Assembly (NCBI RefSeq): GCF_009727055.1
Contig: NC_052359.1
Location: 7,081,567 to 7,145,566, forward strand
Reading direction: 5' to 3'
DNA: 64,000 bases
From: Benincasa hispida
Taxonomy: Eukaryota; Streptophyta; Magnoliopsida; Cucurbitales; Cucurbitaceae
Shown in pieces: positions 32,541 through 43,942 of this stretch. Each line of letters starts with the position of its first letter. Within the stretch, counting starts at the first letter, position 1. The notes below the pieces were generated by a model that saw only the letters and a program-made list of their open reading frames with translations, was not told the origin of the DNA and made no database searches. The position numbers and the translations under genes are program-made.

Positions 32541-34440
32541 GTTGGGATTGGTGTCCTAATTCTCCCGGAGTCTCGTAGTTTGTAAACATTGTACACATTG
32601 TTATTAATAAAATATTTGCATTTACTCATACCCAATGAAAAAAGATTTGTGGTTATTGTATGTAAACTTAAGCATGTATATGAGATATACAAGTGGATCA
32701 TGCCTTAAGTAATAACCTAAAAGGTCTGTAGTATACGGATTAAGGAGGGATACCTTATCCTGGTGACACTACAGATACGTTCCGCTTTGTAGAGGTTTAC
32801 AAGTATTGTGAACTACTACAGATGGTTTGATCCTGACCATTCATGTAGAGACATGTGAGCAGGGGTGTCCTATACAAAGAGTTTGTATAAGATTGGACCA
32901 CGAGATGACTAGTCTCTTTATATAACGCCATTGATAATTGAGACTTACATCTCAGTTAAACGACCATAGGTGACATGACCTTAATCCTAAGTGTTTTGGG
33001 AACTCTTGCCTTTGAGGGCGGTCCTTTGATTAGTATGGGTGAGAGTGGCCAAATTGCTAACTCAACAAGCCTACCTTTTTGGGGATTTGTCTAATTGGGG
33101 AGTTGGGAACTCAGTTACACAAGACGGAATTCACACCTTCCCCGAAGCAGGGGTAAGTAGGATTGCTCCATTAAGGGTTGATTCCGGGTCTTGAACATTG
33201 TCGCCACATCCTCTCTTTGGAAGAGAGGACTTAGTCATAGTAGGACTATGAATTATATTCTTTAGAGGATTCAATGGTAATTAAGGAGTTAGATGTAACT
33301 ATAAAGGCATAATGGTAAATTGGCCAAGCTGTACTTACGAGCGATCTGTGAAGGGTTATCACACTGTTGATTGGTTGATATGGACACAGAAATATATCTG
33401 TAATGAGGAGAGTGCAGTTATCGGTCTTTAGTGGAGTGCCTGACAGTTAACAGATGGTGGATCCCGTGACTAAAGAGTTTAGTTAGTTATTCACGTATCG
33501 TTGGAGCTTCAAGCTACAGGTGCATAAGGTCCCCTTGGTAGCTCAATGGATTCAAGTTAAGAATTAGTTCTTGGGGTTAATTTGAAATGTTTAAATTGAC
33601 AAGAGGAAATTCAATTATATATGATATAACTGGTGTGATGTATGAGATACATCAAGTGGAGGATTAATGTAAATATGATTTACATTAAATACCATAAAAT
33701 AGAAAAAGAACTATGGTTTGTATGTTTCATGAGATGAAATATTAAAACTATAGGTTATAAATATAATATGGTAAGTTGGTTATCATATTTATTTATAATA
33801 ATATTAATTATTTGATAATTATCTCTTTTTCTCTAATAATCAATTGAGTGGGAGGTTATTGGTGGTTTTATGGTAACTGTGAGATAAAAGGAAAAATGTT
33901 TTCCTAAATTTAGAACGTTGCTACTTTTAGAAAGAACTCACAGTGAAATCTATCAAGTGAAAGTGTTTCACCAAGCAATAGCTATACAGAGACTAAACGA
34001 TCGTGGAGTTTGACTATATGATAGTTCCTTCAGCTGATCGTTGCTACGATTGTGTGGCTTTGTCTACTGGATTCTCACACCAAGAATACCAAGGTAACCA
34101 TTATGGTGGTGTCCTCACTTAACTCAATTGTGTTCGAGGAACTTTTGGTTGTTCGTGATGTTCGTGTGGTGTTCGTTGTCTTGGTGCTATGTACCGGTCA
34201 TTACGTTCGAGGGCTATGTTGCTGTGGACGCCTGTAGATTGATCGAGGGAGTTTGAAGAATGGTTCTTCAAAGGTACGCATACTCTATCCCTTGATTTCA
34301 TCTTAATGCATGCTGTAATTTCGTATTGTGCATAACCTGTTAGTTTACGTTCTTGTACTGTAACTGTTTACGTTCAACTCGAATGGAATTCGGAATGATC
34401 CTTCCACTACTCATGAAATCCTCATGTCTGATTTCCTTCA
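32541..34440 (+). mobile_element. Copia-B 5' LTR (1.9 kb)
   Basis: Complete LTR from TGTTGGGATTGGTGTCC to TTTCCTTCA, with a primer site 2 nt downstream. It holds GGTGACACTACAGATACG, CAGTTAACAGATGGTGGATCC, GGTTATTGGTGG-TTATGGTAACTGTGA, ACGATCGT motifs near 33995-34040 and a possible splice donor AAAG/GTACGC at 34274. Best reference LTR of this family in the window. Small ORFs (34052-34237) are shared only with the duplicate and unsupported. Confidence 0.9.
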
Positions 34441-34442
34441 AT

Positions 34443-34454
34443 TGGTATCAAAGC
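34443..34454 (+). other. Copia-B primer site, one-base variant
   Basis: TGGTATCAAAGC versus the canonical TGGTATCAGAGC, 2 nt after the LTR. Confidence 0.8.
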
Positions 34455-35059
34455 CAGGTTGTTCTGATATTCCAAATTTCACTTCTGTTTTGAACTTCTT
34501 TTACAATCGTGGTGGGTTTTAAGGTTTCTGCATTGCATTTAAAGGTTAAATGAATTTGTGGATGTGTTAATGAATGTTTACAGGTTAATTGCCTCTTTTA
34601 AAGCTTTCCTTTTGATTCCAAAGTGTTAATTTATAAGGCCCCCTGTGTTTTTGGGCATAATTAACAAGCAATCGAATCTGTAATTCAAAGTGTTTGAGTT
34701 TGTTGAGTCGTTCGTGATGAAGTTTCGAAGCATGGAGATACAGTTCTCATTGAGGAAGAAGACCAAAGGTTGGTCGTATCGTGTAGTCTTAGGTAAACGA
34801 TCGTTGGGATTTGACTAAACAATCATGTAGAAAACTTCTGTGCGACCGTGTAGTATTTACTAAATGATGCTAAATGATCGGGTAAAACATTTACTCTATC
34901 GTGTAGCATTGGTTGCTCGATCACATGGATGCTGGAGGTAAACGATCATATAGAGCATTTGATGCTCATCGTTTAATAAAAGGCATGCGCACTAAATGAT
35001 CGTGTAGTTAGCATGCTTCATCGCATAGTCACTGACTACACGATCACCCAGTATACATT
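34455..35059 (+). mobile_element. Copia-B leader, interrupted by Athila X
   Basis: Non-coding, with ACGATCGT-like motifs at 34795-35050. Similar to 2167-3040 of Copia-A. At 35059 the Athila element X begins. The five bases ACATT (35055-35059) are the candidate target duplication, but the right flank is not visible. No gag or pol of Copia-B is seen. Confidence 0.8.
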
Positions 35060-35364
35060 TGATGCGTTGTGAATTGTGATGCGATTATGGTGTGAGTTTG
35101 TGGTGATGTGTTAAGCGATGAACATGCAAGTTTTCCTAATAAGACCCAAGTATAAGCCTCACTAGGTTTTCTGGTAAGTCCAGGGTCGAACATAGAGACT
35201 ACTGAGTAAATATGCTACAGTTACTTCGATTCTCTTACGGTGGTGAAAACAAATGAGTTGGATGGTGTTTTGATTAAGAATATTTCCTATGCGACGGAGT
35301 GTGAACGTAGAGTTGATGAAATTGAGAGTTACAATGAGTATACGATGAAGGGGTTTAGCTAACA
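35060..35364 (-). mobile_element. Athila X 3' LTR, U5-side part
   Basis: Left terminus TGATGCGTTG equals the Y LTR termini at 47608 and 54809. Contains the conserved U5 block (35145-35200). Continues after G1 at 42553: the flanking sequence GGTTTAGCTAACA / TTCCTAAGATTATGCAC is unbroken in the other X LTR at 57498-57535. Confidence 0.9.
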
Positions 35365-37706
35365 TGTAAGACCCTAACACTAAATCTAAAGTGGGAGGTT
35401 AAGTAGATAGAAATTTAGTGACTAAAAATCTAACCACCTATGAAGGGCTTAAAACATATTGGACGCAAGAAGTCATAGAGGATGGAAGCAAGAAAACTTG
35501 AAAAAAGGCTAAGGGTTGCATACAACCAACGCAAAGGCATACATGAGCCATGCGGACACGTGCAGGAAGCATGCGTCGAGTGAGCATGCTAGGTGCGCAG
35601 GCCATGCGTTGAAGCCAAGCGCACAGGCCATGCGTCGAGGACAAGCACACAGGTCGTGCATCAAGCACGCAGCCATGCGTCGATGCACCAAACCAAGGAC
35701 ACGCCCATGCAGTCGAGAGTGCCTATGCGGCCAACCGTGCAAGCGCCTAGGCAGCACACCATGCGTCGATGGTCAGTACCATGCGTCCATGCTTAGTAGG
35801 CCGAGCAAGCACACCTAGCAAGCCATGCGTCGATGGTGAGCGGCCACCCTATGCTTGGTGATGGCCAACTCATACGTTGGCTAAGTGGGACTTTGATGAA
35901 GGAAATGTGAGTTGCTATGCGTTAAAGATAAAGGGTAAGGCTAATTGATGGAAAACTTCAAGGGAGGATGCCAATGGTATACGAGCATAAGTCTTAAACA
36001 ATTTAAGTAGAGAAATATGTGAAGTATTTAAGTCATTTAGATGGCAAAAGAAGAATCACACAAAATTCTAGAAGGAGGTGGACAAAGGAGATTTCATGCA
36101 ATTGAAGTCTTATCACTTCAAGCAGGAGGTGGGTGAAGGAGATTTCATGCAAAAAAGGAGATTTTGGCTGGCAAGCTGAAATGAGAACAACTCAAGGCTA
36201 GGCTGGGTAGGCTGAGTGTTGGCAGCTCCAAAGTGAGACAAATGGGAGTTGAGTTGTCAGCATGGGGTGAGTTTGAAATGGCTATAAATAGAGGGGTTGG
36301 GCAGGAGGAATTTATGCATACCATCACTTAAATTGTGTGTTGAGAGCATATTTAAAGAGTGACGTATGAGTTATTAGGCTGCCAAGTTGATTGGAGATCA
36401 AAAGAAACAAGGTTGCGTTGGTGAGGCATTAAGTCAGCCGAACGTACAGCCAGCCTACACTCTGAGCGCACGCAGCGCTGCATCCATTCGTCCGCACACG
36501 CCTCGCTCGACGTATCCCGCGCGCCAGCCCAGCGCAGCTGCCTTCCCCGTACGATGCATCACACCCAGCGCACGCCCAACGCAACGCACGCCCAAACGCG
36601 CTAGTCCCCTGTGTGGCACAGCATGCCCACCCTGCCTACTGCCCAACGCCTAGCTACCTACCATGGTCCAAATAATCTCTAAAGAGGCTAATTTTGAGAT
36701 TTTGGCTAAAATTGAGTAGGGTAAGCTGGTGTTTTCATTATATAATAGTATTTTGGCTAGTTTGACATTATTTATTGATATAACAAATATTAATTGAGGA
36801 ATTTCCATTGATATGGAGGAATTCTCAAGAAGGTGTTATCAAGGTGATTTTAGTGGAAAAACTTGCTAACGGTGAGTGTTTACTTAGTTTTATGCGTTGA
36901 TATGTGGATAAATGCATATGTAAGTACAAAATGAATTCTGATGATGTTATGTTGTTGCCATGATATTATTTGGGAAATCTATGGAAACTGAGATTATACC
37001 CAAATTACATAAGTTAGCATGCTTAATAAAAGGTGCTTGGCGGGATAATATAGTTAGCCTTGGTCGGTGGGAAATAATAGTCAGTGAGGACCGGCGAAAA
37101 ATATAGTCAAGTTACCTAAGCATGACTAGCGGGAAAGAAATTGTCGATGTGCACATTGGCGGGAGAAGTGGGTTATAGGAAAGTTTCCATAAAAAGTTGT
37201 TGTGATTGATAATGTGTCCATGATATGAGCATGCCACGTATAGCATGCAACTGGAGGTTGATACTTGAATGAATGTACACATGATCATGCATAAATTATA
37301 CTGGAATTGTGATTATGTGAGTGATTTCCCAAAAGTATGTTTTGCAAAGTGATTATTATTCTAAAAGAACCACTCACTAGGCTTAGTAGCTCACATTCTT
37401 CCAAATGTTTTCTTATACCCCCTTCCCCCCTCAAGTAGCAAAGTGGAGCATTCAGGAAGGAGTCTACTAACCACCAACATACCAGGATTTAGTAAATTCT
37501 CAGGGCACGACTCAGATCATGTAATAAAGAATATAGGAAATTGAACTACGTGTATGAAAGTTAGATAGGGTATTGTAAACATGTTGAAATCTTTAATAGA
37601 TAAGGGGGGAACCATTAAATTGAAATATTGTCTTGGAATACTACTGGTGTACTTTCATGCTCCCTTCTGGGTCTTGGGGGGCTAAGGCTAGGGAGGGGGT
37701 GTGACA
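35365..37706 (+). mobile_element. G1 5' LTR (2.34 kb)
   Basis: TGTAAGACCCTAACACTAAATC to GGGGGTGTGACA. Contains an ATGCGTCGA-rich zone (35570-35850), a TATA box (36283-36290), a GC-rich zone (36430-36650), GGTGAGTGTTTACTTAG, GTGCTTGGCGGGA, and a short C-run TACCCCCTTCCCCCCTC (37417-37434). ORFs here are shared only as repeat by-products. Confidence 0.9.
36283..36290 (+). promoter_or_regulatory. TATA box of G1 5' LTR
   Basis: TATAAATA in GGCTATAAATAGAGGGG, conserved in all three G1 LTR copies. Probable U3/R core promoter. Confidence 0.7.
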
Positions 37707-37709
37707 ACT

Positions 37710-37721
37710 TGGTATCAGAGC
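37710..37721 (+). other. G1 primer binding site (Met tRNA type)
   Basis: TGGTATCAGAGC, 3 nt after the LTR end GTGACA (spacer ACT). The standard arrangement for chromovirus-like elements. Confidence 0.9.
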
Positions 37722-38061
37722 AAAGGTTTACATAAAACTTGGGAAAAAGCTGAGTCTAGCATAAGTATAAATAGAATCTAGGAAGAGTAAAGGAAAAAGG
37801 GATAGGTTAAAGCTAAAGCGGCATCAGGAAATGGCTTACCTAAGGTAGGAAAGCCAGATAATATTAGAAACTAGGCAGGTCAAAACCTAAAAAGGAATAA
37901 ATATAATGAAATATATTAGGAAAAACCTAAAGTAGAATTAGGAAAGGTTAGGAAAAAGAAATGAGGAATAATAAGTGGACATAGGAAAACATGAAAAAAA
38001 AAAGGGAAGTGAAAATAAAGAAATTAGTAAGTAATAACCTGAATAATGTCCATTGTAGGAA
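37722..38061 (+). mobile_element. G1 leader
   Basis: Purine-rich non-coding sequence (AAAAAGGGATAGG, AGGAAAAAG and AAAACATG-AAAAAA words) between the primer site and the first recognisable coding block. No conserved ORF seen. Confidence 0.7.
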
Positions 38062-38343
38062 ATGAATTCGAGCAGACAAAACTGGTGGTGGAATGACTCC
38101 GGAACGTGAACTGGAGACCGCGGTGCTAACCCAGGGGAAAATCCTGAAATATCTAAGAATAGTGTGAATAATAATACTGAATATCCTATTACCTTAAACA
38201 ATGCAAACTTGGTGGAATCCCAAACGAACATGGGATGTCCACAGTGTGGTAAAATTCATACCGGTCTGTGTCTGAAAGAGATCGAAATTTGCTATGGGTG
38301 TGGCAAGGTTGGACATATCCGCAAAAATTGTTATACCTTTTAG
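38062..38343 (+). pseudogene. gag: Gag-like zinc-knuckle block, upstream of capsid
   Basis: From the ATG at 38061-38063 one frame reads MNSSRQNWWWNDSGT, then a stop, then continues in the same frame to a pair of knuckles: CPQCGKIHTGLC and CYGCGKVGHIRKNC (near 38241-38335), ending in a stop after CYTF. The C-C-H-C then C-C-H-C pair is the nucleocapsid signature of plant gypsy gag. Here it precedes the capsid domain instead of following it. Both knuckles keep all metal ligands, while those at 39670-39780 are mutated. Origin could be a second, captured gag tail or a rearrangement. Confidence 0.7.
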
Positions 38344-38631
38344 AGAAAAACAAGAGAGATTCAGGAAAAATATCAACGAGAACTGGCTAGAGGTTCAAGT
38401 TCAGGAAGTAACAACATACTGCCTGAACTGATGGTGGACCACGAATGGGCGTGTGCAGGAAAGAAGGATATTCCTCGACGTATCGTGATCGAATTCGAGG
38501 AACAGCCCACTTATGACTCTAACAACACGGAATCCTATAAATTTTGTATTTTCTGTAAGGAAATAGGACATGTTCAAGAGAGGTGTGTATGGAGGAACGA
38601 GAGGATGTGCTTAACTTTGAAAACTTATTGA
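38344..38631 (+). pseudogene. Continuation with a third CCHC-like motif
   Basis: After the stop at 38341-38343 the same frame reads RKTREIQEKYQRELARGSSS. The open segment 38431-38631 has RRIVIEFEEQPTYDS then CIFCKEIGHVQERC, a further CX2CX4HX4C knuckle. I do not recognise the family. Some LINE ORF1 proteins have a similar IVIEYE...C..C..IGH...C layout, but the match is short. It may be one ORF with the preceding block, broken by two stops. 38632-38750 shows nothing. Confidence 0.5.
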
Positions 38632-38750
38632 CTATTGGGGAATGAGTAAACAAATAACTATGTAGACTGGAAGAAACTACTAATGTAAATAGCAACAATG
38701 TTCATAAATAAAAATAGTATGTTGATAACATATGTCTAATTTATATGTGA

Positions 38751-39984
38751 ATGATTGTAGATAAAATGCTGAGAAGTGGAAAATGTAGAACGAGGCAACC
38801 CTCTGGAAGGGAAAGTGAAAGTGCACTCAAGCCATCCAAGAGAAAAAATCCCAGGGAGGAAGAAGAAACCAAATGGATAAATTCACCCAAAACTCCAAGC
38901 AAGCTAGAAAATATACAACCTGATCCCGAGAAGAAAATTATGGGAAGAACGATTAAAGCATTTGGGAGCCACAAACTTTGAAAGGAACAAAGGATCCTGT
39001 AGAGATGCAGAAGCATGGATGAATCAAATAGAAGAAAAAAATGTTTCGAAGTGATGAGCGATGTCCTGAAAACCGTAAGGTAAGTCTTGGCACATTTCTT
39101 ACTTGCAAAAACAAGCAGAAGATTGGTGGAAGCTACTAAAGGAATAGGAGGGCGATTCAAGAAGAAATATGTTGGGAGGAATTTCGAAAAAGCATTTTGA
39201 AAATTTCTTATTCCTCGATCGTTCAGGGATATGAAACAAGATGAGTTTCCTACAGCTCATGCAAGGAAAAACGGACTGTAGCAGGAATATGATTAAAGTA
39301 TACGGAATTAAATCCCAAGTATTGCTTTAACATAGTGGTGGTATGAAAAAGAATGTTGTTCGGGGCGTTTGAAACAGGATTTTAAAACCAAGAGATTCGA
39401 ACTCCTGTTCGCAACCACAGAAACATGAGGAGAATTTTCAGAGCTATAGAAGCCGCGATGAGAAGTAGAAGAAGTATTTAACGGCAGAACAGTAAGACCA
39501 GAAAGACGACTCATCAATGACGTCATGGCGGAGGGAAGAACCAAGAAATTTTACCCCCAGGGTAGAAAGCAGAAGTGGATGGAAAAGAAGAGAAGTTACC
39601 AACACTAAAGCAGACCCTGAACGGGAGGGTCAAATAAAGGAGTCAATGATGAGCGTTAACCAAAGACCAAGATGCCCGATCTATAATAAATATCACTGGG
39701 GAAGATGTTGGGAACAAACCCAAGAACGGTCGCACACGTGTTTTAAGTATGGCAGACCAGGACACTTTAAACGAGAATGCCCTTAGTTGATGGATACTGG
39801 AAATGTACAACCACCAAACAACCCGGGAGGAAGATCAACGATGGTTGAAGGAGGACGAACTATAGGAGGGAGAAAAGAGGAAACAGGAAAAATGACGTTG
39901 GGGAAACTATATGGACTAACTCATGATAGGGAAGACAATATGTCGGTGGTGGGAAAAGAGAAAGAGAAAGTTTTAGAAGACTAG
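38751..39984 (+). pseudogene. gag: G1 gag: capsid, mutated zinc knuckles, gag tail
   Basis: Capsid/nucleocapsid of a gypsy element in at least four frames. The N-terminal basic region is open 38751-38981 (KMLRSGKCRTRQPSG, KPSKRKNPREEEE). The capsid is recognisable in shifting frames from ~38985 to 39330 (DAEAWMNQIEE, KVSLGTFLT, NFLIP-RSF-DMKQDEF). A Gly/Arg-rich linker follows, then CPIYNKYHWGRC and CFKYGRPGHFKREC (39676-39780). In each of these the second Cys is Tyr (TGT to TAT), so metal binding should fail. After a TAG, the tail GKLYGLTHDREDN resembles the gag end just before protease. Protease and the rest of pol are deleted immediately after this point. Confidence 0.8.
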
Positions 39985-40102
39985 AATAGAAAGTTGTTGT
40001 GGTGTAATAAAACTGTATGAGGCAAATTATTAAATAAAAGTTCTATTGTAAATTAAGTTTCGTTTAATTTCGAGGACGAAATTATTTTAAGGGGGTTGTA
40101 AA
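39985..40102 (+). other. G1 3' untranslated region and polypurine tract
   Basis: Includes AATTTCGAGGACGAAATTATT (40066-40086) and the purine tract TTTTAAGGGGG (40085-40095). The LTR starts at 40103 after GTTGTAAA. The FEDE-like motif is what I would expect at the end of chromovirus pol, showing that the pol 3' edge was kept while the enzymes were lost. Confidence 0.75.
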
Positions 40103-42552
40103 TGTAAGACCCTAACACTAAATATAAAGTGGGAGGTTAAATAGATAGTGGGCCAAGGGGAAAAAAAATAAAAAATTATCCAAAAAGGCGACTAAAAATC
40201 TAAATGCCTATGAAGGACTTAAAACATGTTGGACGCAAGAAGGCATGGAGGATGGAAGCAAGAAAACTTAAAAAAAGGCTAAGGGTTGCATACAACCTAC
40301 GTAAAGGCATACATGAGCCATGCGAAAACGGGCAGGAAGCATGCGTCGAGTGAGCATGCTAGGTGCGTAGGCCATGCGTTGAAGCCAAGCGCATAGCCAT
40401 GCGTCGATGGTGTATGTCGAGCGCCCTGCCTATGCATCGAGCGGGCAAGTGGGCAAGCCATCCTATGTGTCGAAGCACTACCAAGTCTACCGAGCAGCCA
40501 TGCATCGATGCGCTATGCCAAGAGCACGCCCATGCGGCGAGGCACGCCCACGTGGCCGAGAGGGCCTATGCGGCCGAGCATGCCTATGCCGCCAAGTGCG
40601 CAAGCGCCTAGGTAGCACACCATGTGTCGATGGTCAGCACCATGCGCCATGCTTAGTAGGTTGAGCAAGCACACCTAGCAAGCCATGCGTCGAGGGTGAG
40701 CGGCCACCCTATATGTTGGTAATGCCCAACTCATGCGTTGGCTAAGTGGGACTTTGATGAAGGAAAGGTGAGTTGCTATGCGTTAAGGATAAAGGGTAAG
40801 GCTAATTGATGGAAAACTTCAAGGGAGGATGCCAATGGTATACGAGCATAAGTCTTAAACAATTTAAGTGAAGATAATGTGAAGTATTTAAGTCATTTAG
40901 ATGGCAAAAAGAAAGAATCACACAAAATTCTAGAAGAGGTGGACAAAGGAGAATTCATGCAATTGAAGTCTTATCACTTCAACAGGAGTGGGTGAGGAAA
41001 GTTTCATGCAAAAAAGGAGATTTTGGCTGGCAAGCTGAAATGAGAACAACTCAAGGCTAGGCTGGTAGGCTGAGTGTTGGCAGCTCCAAAGTGAGACAAA
41101 TGGGAATTGAGTTGTCACCATGGGTGAGTTTGAAATGGCTATAAATAGTGGGTTGGGCAGGAAGAATTTATTCATACCATCACTTAAATTGTGTGTTAAG
41201 AGCAATTTAAAGATGACGTTTGAGTTATTAGGCTACAAGTTGATTGGAGATCAAAAAAGAACAAGGTTGGGTTTGGTGAGGCATTAAGTCAGCCGACGCA
41301 CAGCCAACTACCACTCTGTGTGATGCAGCCGTGTTCATCCGTCTGCGCGCGCGCCGCTTGATGCATCTCTCATGCCAGCCAGCGCAGCTGCCTTCCCGTA
41401 CGACGCATCACACATAACGCACGCCCAGTGCAACGCATGCCCAAATGCACCAGTCCCCTGTGCGGCACAACCACCCACCCTACCTACTGCCCAATGCCCA
41501 ACTGCCTACCACAGCCCAAATAACTCTAAAGAGGCTAATTTTGAGATTTTGGCTAAAATTGAGTAGGGTAAGCTAGTGTTTTCATTATATAATAGTGTTT
41601 GGCTAGTTTGACATTATTTATTGATATACAAATATTAATTGAGGAATTTCCATTGATATGGAGGAATTCTCAAGAAGGTTTATCAGGTGATTTTAGTGGA
41701 AAAACTTGCTAACGGTGAGTGTTTACTTAGTTTTTATGCGTTGATATGTGGATAAATGCATATGTAAGTACAAATGAATGCTGATGATGTTATGTTGTTG
41801 CCATGATATTGTTTTGGTAAATTGCTATGGAAACTGAGATTATACCCAAATTACATAAGTTAGCATGCTTAATAAAAGGTGCTTGGCGGGAAAATATAGT
41901 CGGCCTCGGTCGGCAGGAAATATAGTCGGTGACGACCGACGGGAAATATAGTCAAGTTACCTAAGCATGACTAGCGGGAAAGAAATTGTCGATGTGCACA
42001 TTGGCGGGAGAAGTGGGTTATAGGAAAGTTTCCATAAAAAGTTGTTGTGATTGATAATGTGTCCATGATATGAGCATGCCACGTATAGCATGGAACTAAA
42101 GGTTGATAACTGAATGAATGTACACATGATCATGCATAAATTATACTGAAATTGTGATTATGTGATTGATTTCCCAAAAATATGTTTTGCAAAGTGATTA
42201 TTATTCTAAAATAACCACTCACTGGGCTTTGTAGCTCACACTCTTCCAAATGTTTTCTTATACCCCCCCTTCCCCCCCAGGTAGCAAAGCGAAGCGTTCA
42301 GGAAGTAGTCTACTAACCACCAACATACCAGGATTTAGTAAATTCTCAGGGCACAGCTCGGATCATGTAATAAAGAATATAGGAAATTGAACTATGTGTA
42401 TGAAAGTTAGATAGGTTATTGTAAACATGTTGAAATCTTTAATAGATAAGGGGGGAAACATTAAATTGAAATATTGTCTTGGAATACTACTGGTGTACCC
42501 TCACGCTCCCTTCCGGGTCTTGGAGGGCTAAGGCTAGGGAGAGGGTATTGCA
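40103..42552 (+). mobile_element. G1 3' LTR (2.45 kb)
   Basis: TGTAAGACCCTAACACTAAATA to GGGTATTGCA (the usual GGGGTGTGACA end is altered), followed by the TSD TAACA. Compared with the 5' LTR it carries a ~45-bp insertion near 40155-40190 and keeps the ~110-bp repeat segment (40400-40520) that the 5' LTR lost. TATA box 41140-41147. The C-run is longer (CCCCCCTTCCCCCCCAGG at 42265-42282). The divergence between the LTRs suggests an old insertion. Confidence 0.9.
41140..41147 (+). promoter_or_regulatory. TATA box of G1 3' LTR
   Basis: TATAAATA in GGCTATAAATAGTGGG. Confidence 0.65.
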
Positions 42553-43929
42553 TAACACTTCCTAAGATTATGCACAAGTTATGCGATCATGCTACACATA
42601 AATAACAGCACGCCACTTCTCAATGCAAATGCCATGATTCCTATTTCTAGGATGCATGCGATGTATACGAAAAAGTCAATAGGACTTATGTCTAAGCCTC
42701 TTTTCTTGTCTATACGATGATGAATGATGCACACATAAAATAAGGTGACCGCATACTATCATATCCTATTTCTAGGGTGCATGTGATGTGTTAATAACAA
42801 TAGAACTTATGTCTAAGTTTCTATTTCTTGCTTATGCGGTTCTAATCTGACTCTCTCAAGCCTAAATTCCAATCTAGCTCTCTCAAGTCTAGATTCTATC
42901 TTTAGACTACTCTCTTAAGTATCTCTAAAGGGTGAATGACGCTACATAAGATAAGATGATCGCATAAAATGTAAATCTTAAGTCATGCTAGCTAAGTACT
43001 TCTCCACCCATTAAGAAATTTAGCTACTCATGCAAAGTATAGAGAGATGGAACACATGTTGAAATGAGATTTCCATTTTCTATAAATAGAGTGTTGAATA
43101 CAAAATAACAAATGGAATTTAGAGATAAGAAGCCCGATAAGCAATGTCTTGCTTCCTGTGGCCTTTTACACTGTTCTTTTTCACTCCAATTCTATTCCAG
43201 ATGAATAATCTTGCTCTCGCAAGTGTTGGCCCTCTCTCATTTGAACGCTTTCTGGCAGTCTCTCGATCTGTCCGAGAATGATCTCTCAGCTTCTTCGTCT
43301 CCTTGCTCGTCTCCGTCCTCTAAGTATAAGTATGAGTATGTACTTGAACCGACTAACGACTCTCTAACTTCTATATGTGATATATATGATGATCTATTAT
43401 AATGGTGGCCATCGGTATTTATAGAGCTCAAGGTGAAGTAGCCTTCCTTTCTAATGATTGCAATGATGAGCAGTCATTAAAACTCCTACTTTGATGCGTC
43501 GATTAATGGTCACAGAAAAGTTGAGTGTACTTGCTACAGTGTGGCTTTAATGACTTGTCAATTAAATTCGAATTTGATCGCCATCAGCTTTCTGTCCCAT
43601 CATGATTTATTATGCTGTCACCTTGATGCGCAATCTTTATGCGACCACCCTTTTTAGCAACTTCTCACGATCGCATACGATCGCATGACTTTGCGATCGC
43701 AATCTTCAAGTGCGCTGATGCCTAATTCCTTTGGATCGCAATTTTACTTGTGCCATCGCATTTTTCCTGCACAAAATAAGTAAATTAACTGCTTTTATGC
43801 GATGGGCGCATGCGATCACAATTTCATCAGTTTAGCACTTTTGGACATGACATTGCTTATTTTACCATCGCATTCTCTCATTGTTTTACTTATTTGATCT
43901 ATAATAACGTGTATTTCTACCCGTTATCA
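42553..43929 (-). mobile_element. Athila X 3' LTR, U3-side part
   Basis: Continues 35060-35364. On the minus strand it starts TGATAACGGGTAGAAATACACG at 43929. Matches 57515-58079 block by block (TTCCTAAGATTATGCACAAGTTATGCGATCATGCTACAC; CTAGATTCTATC; AACAAATGGAATTTA). Contains the TATA box 43416-43423 and GCGATCGCA-type words (43660-43720). Confidence 0.9.
43416..43423 (-). promoter_or_regulatory. TATA box of Athila X LTR
   Basis: TATAAATA on the element strand, in GCTCTATAAATACCGATGG. The Y LTRs have GCTCTATAAATACCGAAGG. Confidence 0.65.
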
Positions 43930-43942
43930 CACCCCCAAATTT
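43930..43942 (-). other. Athila X polypurine tract
   Basis: CACCCCCAAATTT on the plus strand, i.e. AAATTTGGGGGTG directly upstream of the LTR start on the element strand. Identical in Y (49281-49293). Confidence 0.85.

Larger units (their letters stand above)
35365..42552 (+). mobile_element. Non-autonomous gypsy element G1 (7.2 kb), TSD TAACA
   Basis: Complete LTR-to-LTR element: LTRs 35365-37706 and 40103-42552, Met-type primer site 37710-37721, polypurine tract near 40088-40096, and a perfect 5-bp target duplication TAACA (35360-35364 and 42553-42557). The 2.4-kb interior has only gag-like sequence and zinc knuckles. Protease, RT, RNase H and integrase are absent. The TTCGAGGACGAA-ATT motif before the polypurine tract is one I associate with Tekay/Del-like chromoviruses (from memory). 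It would need proteins in trans. Confidence 0.9.

Noticed and set aside
37710..37721. tRNA fragments suggested by TGGTATCAGAGC motifs
   Set aside because: These are primer binding sites adjoining LTR ends; no cloverleaf sequence surrounds them.
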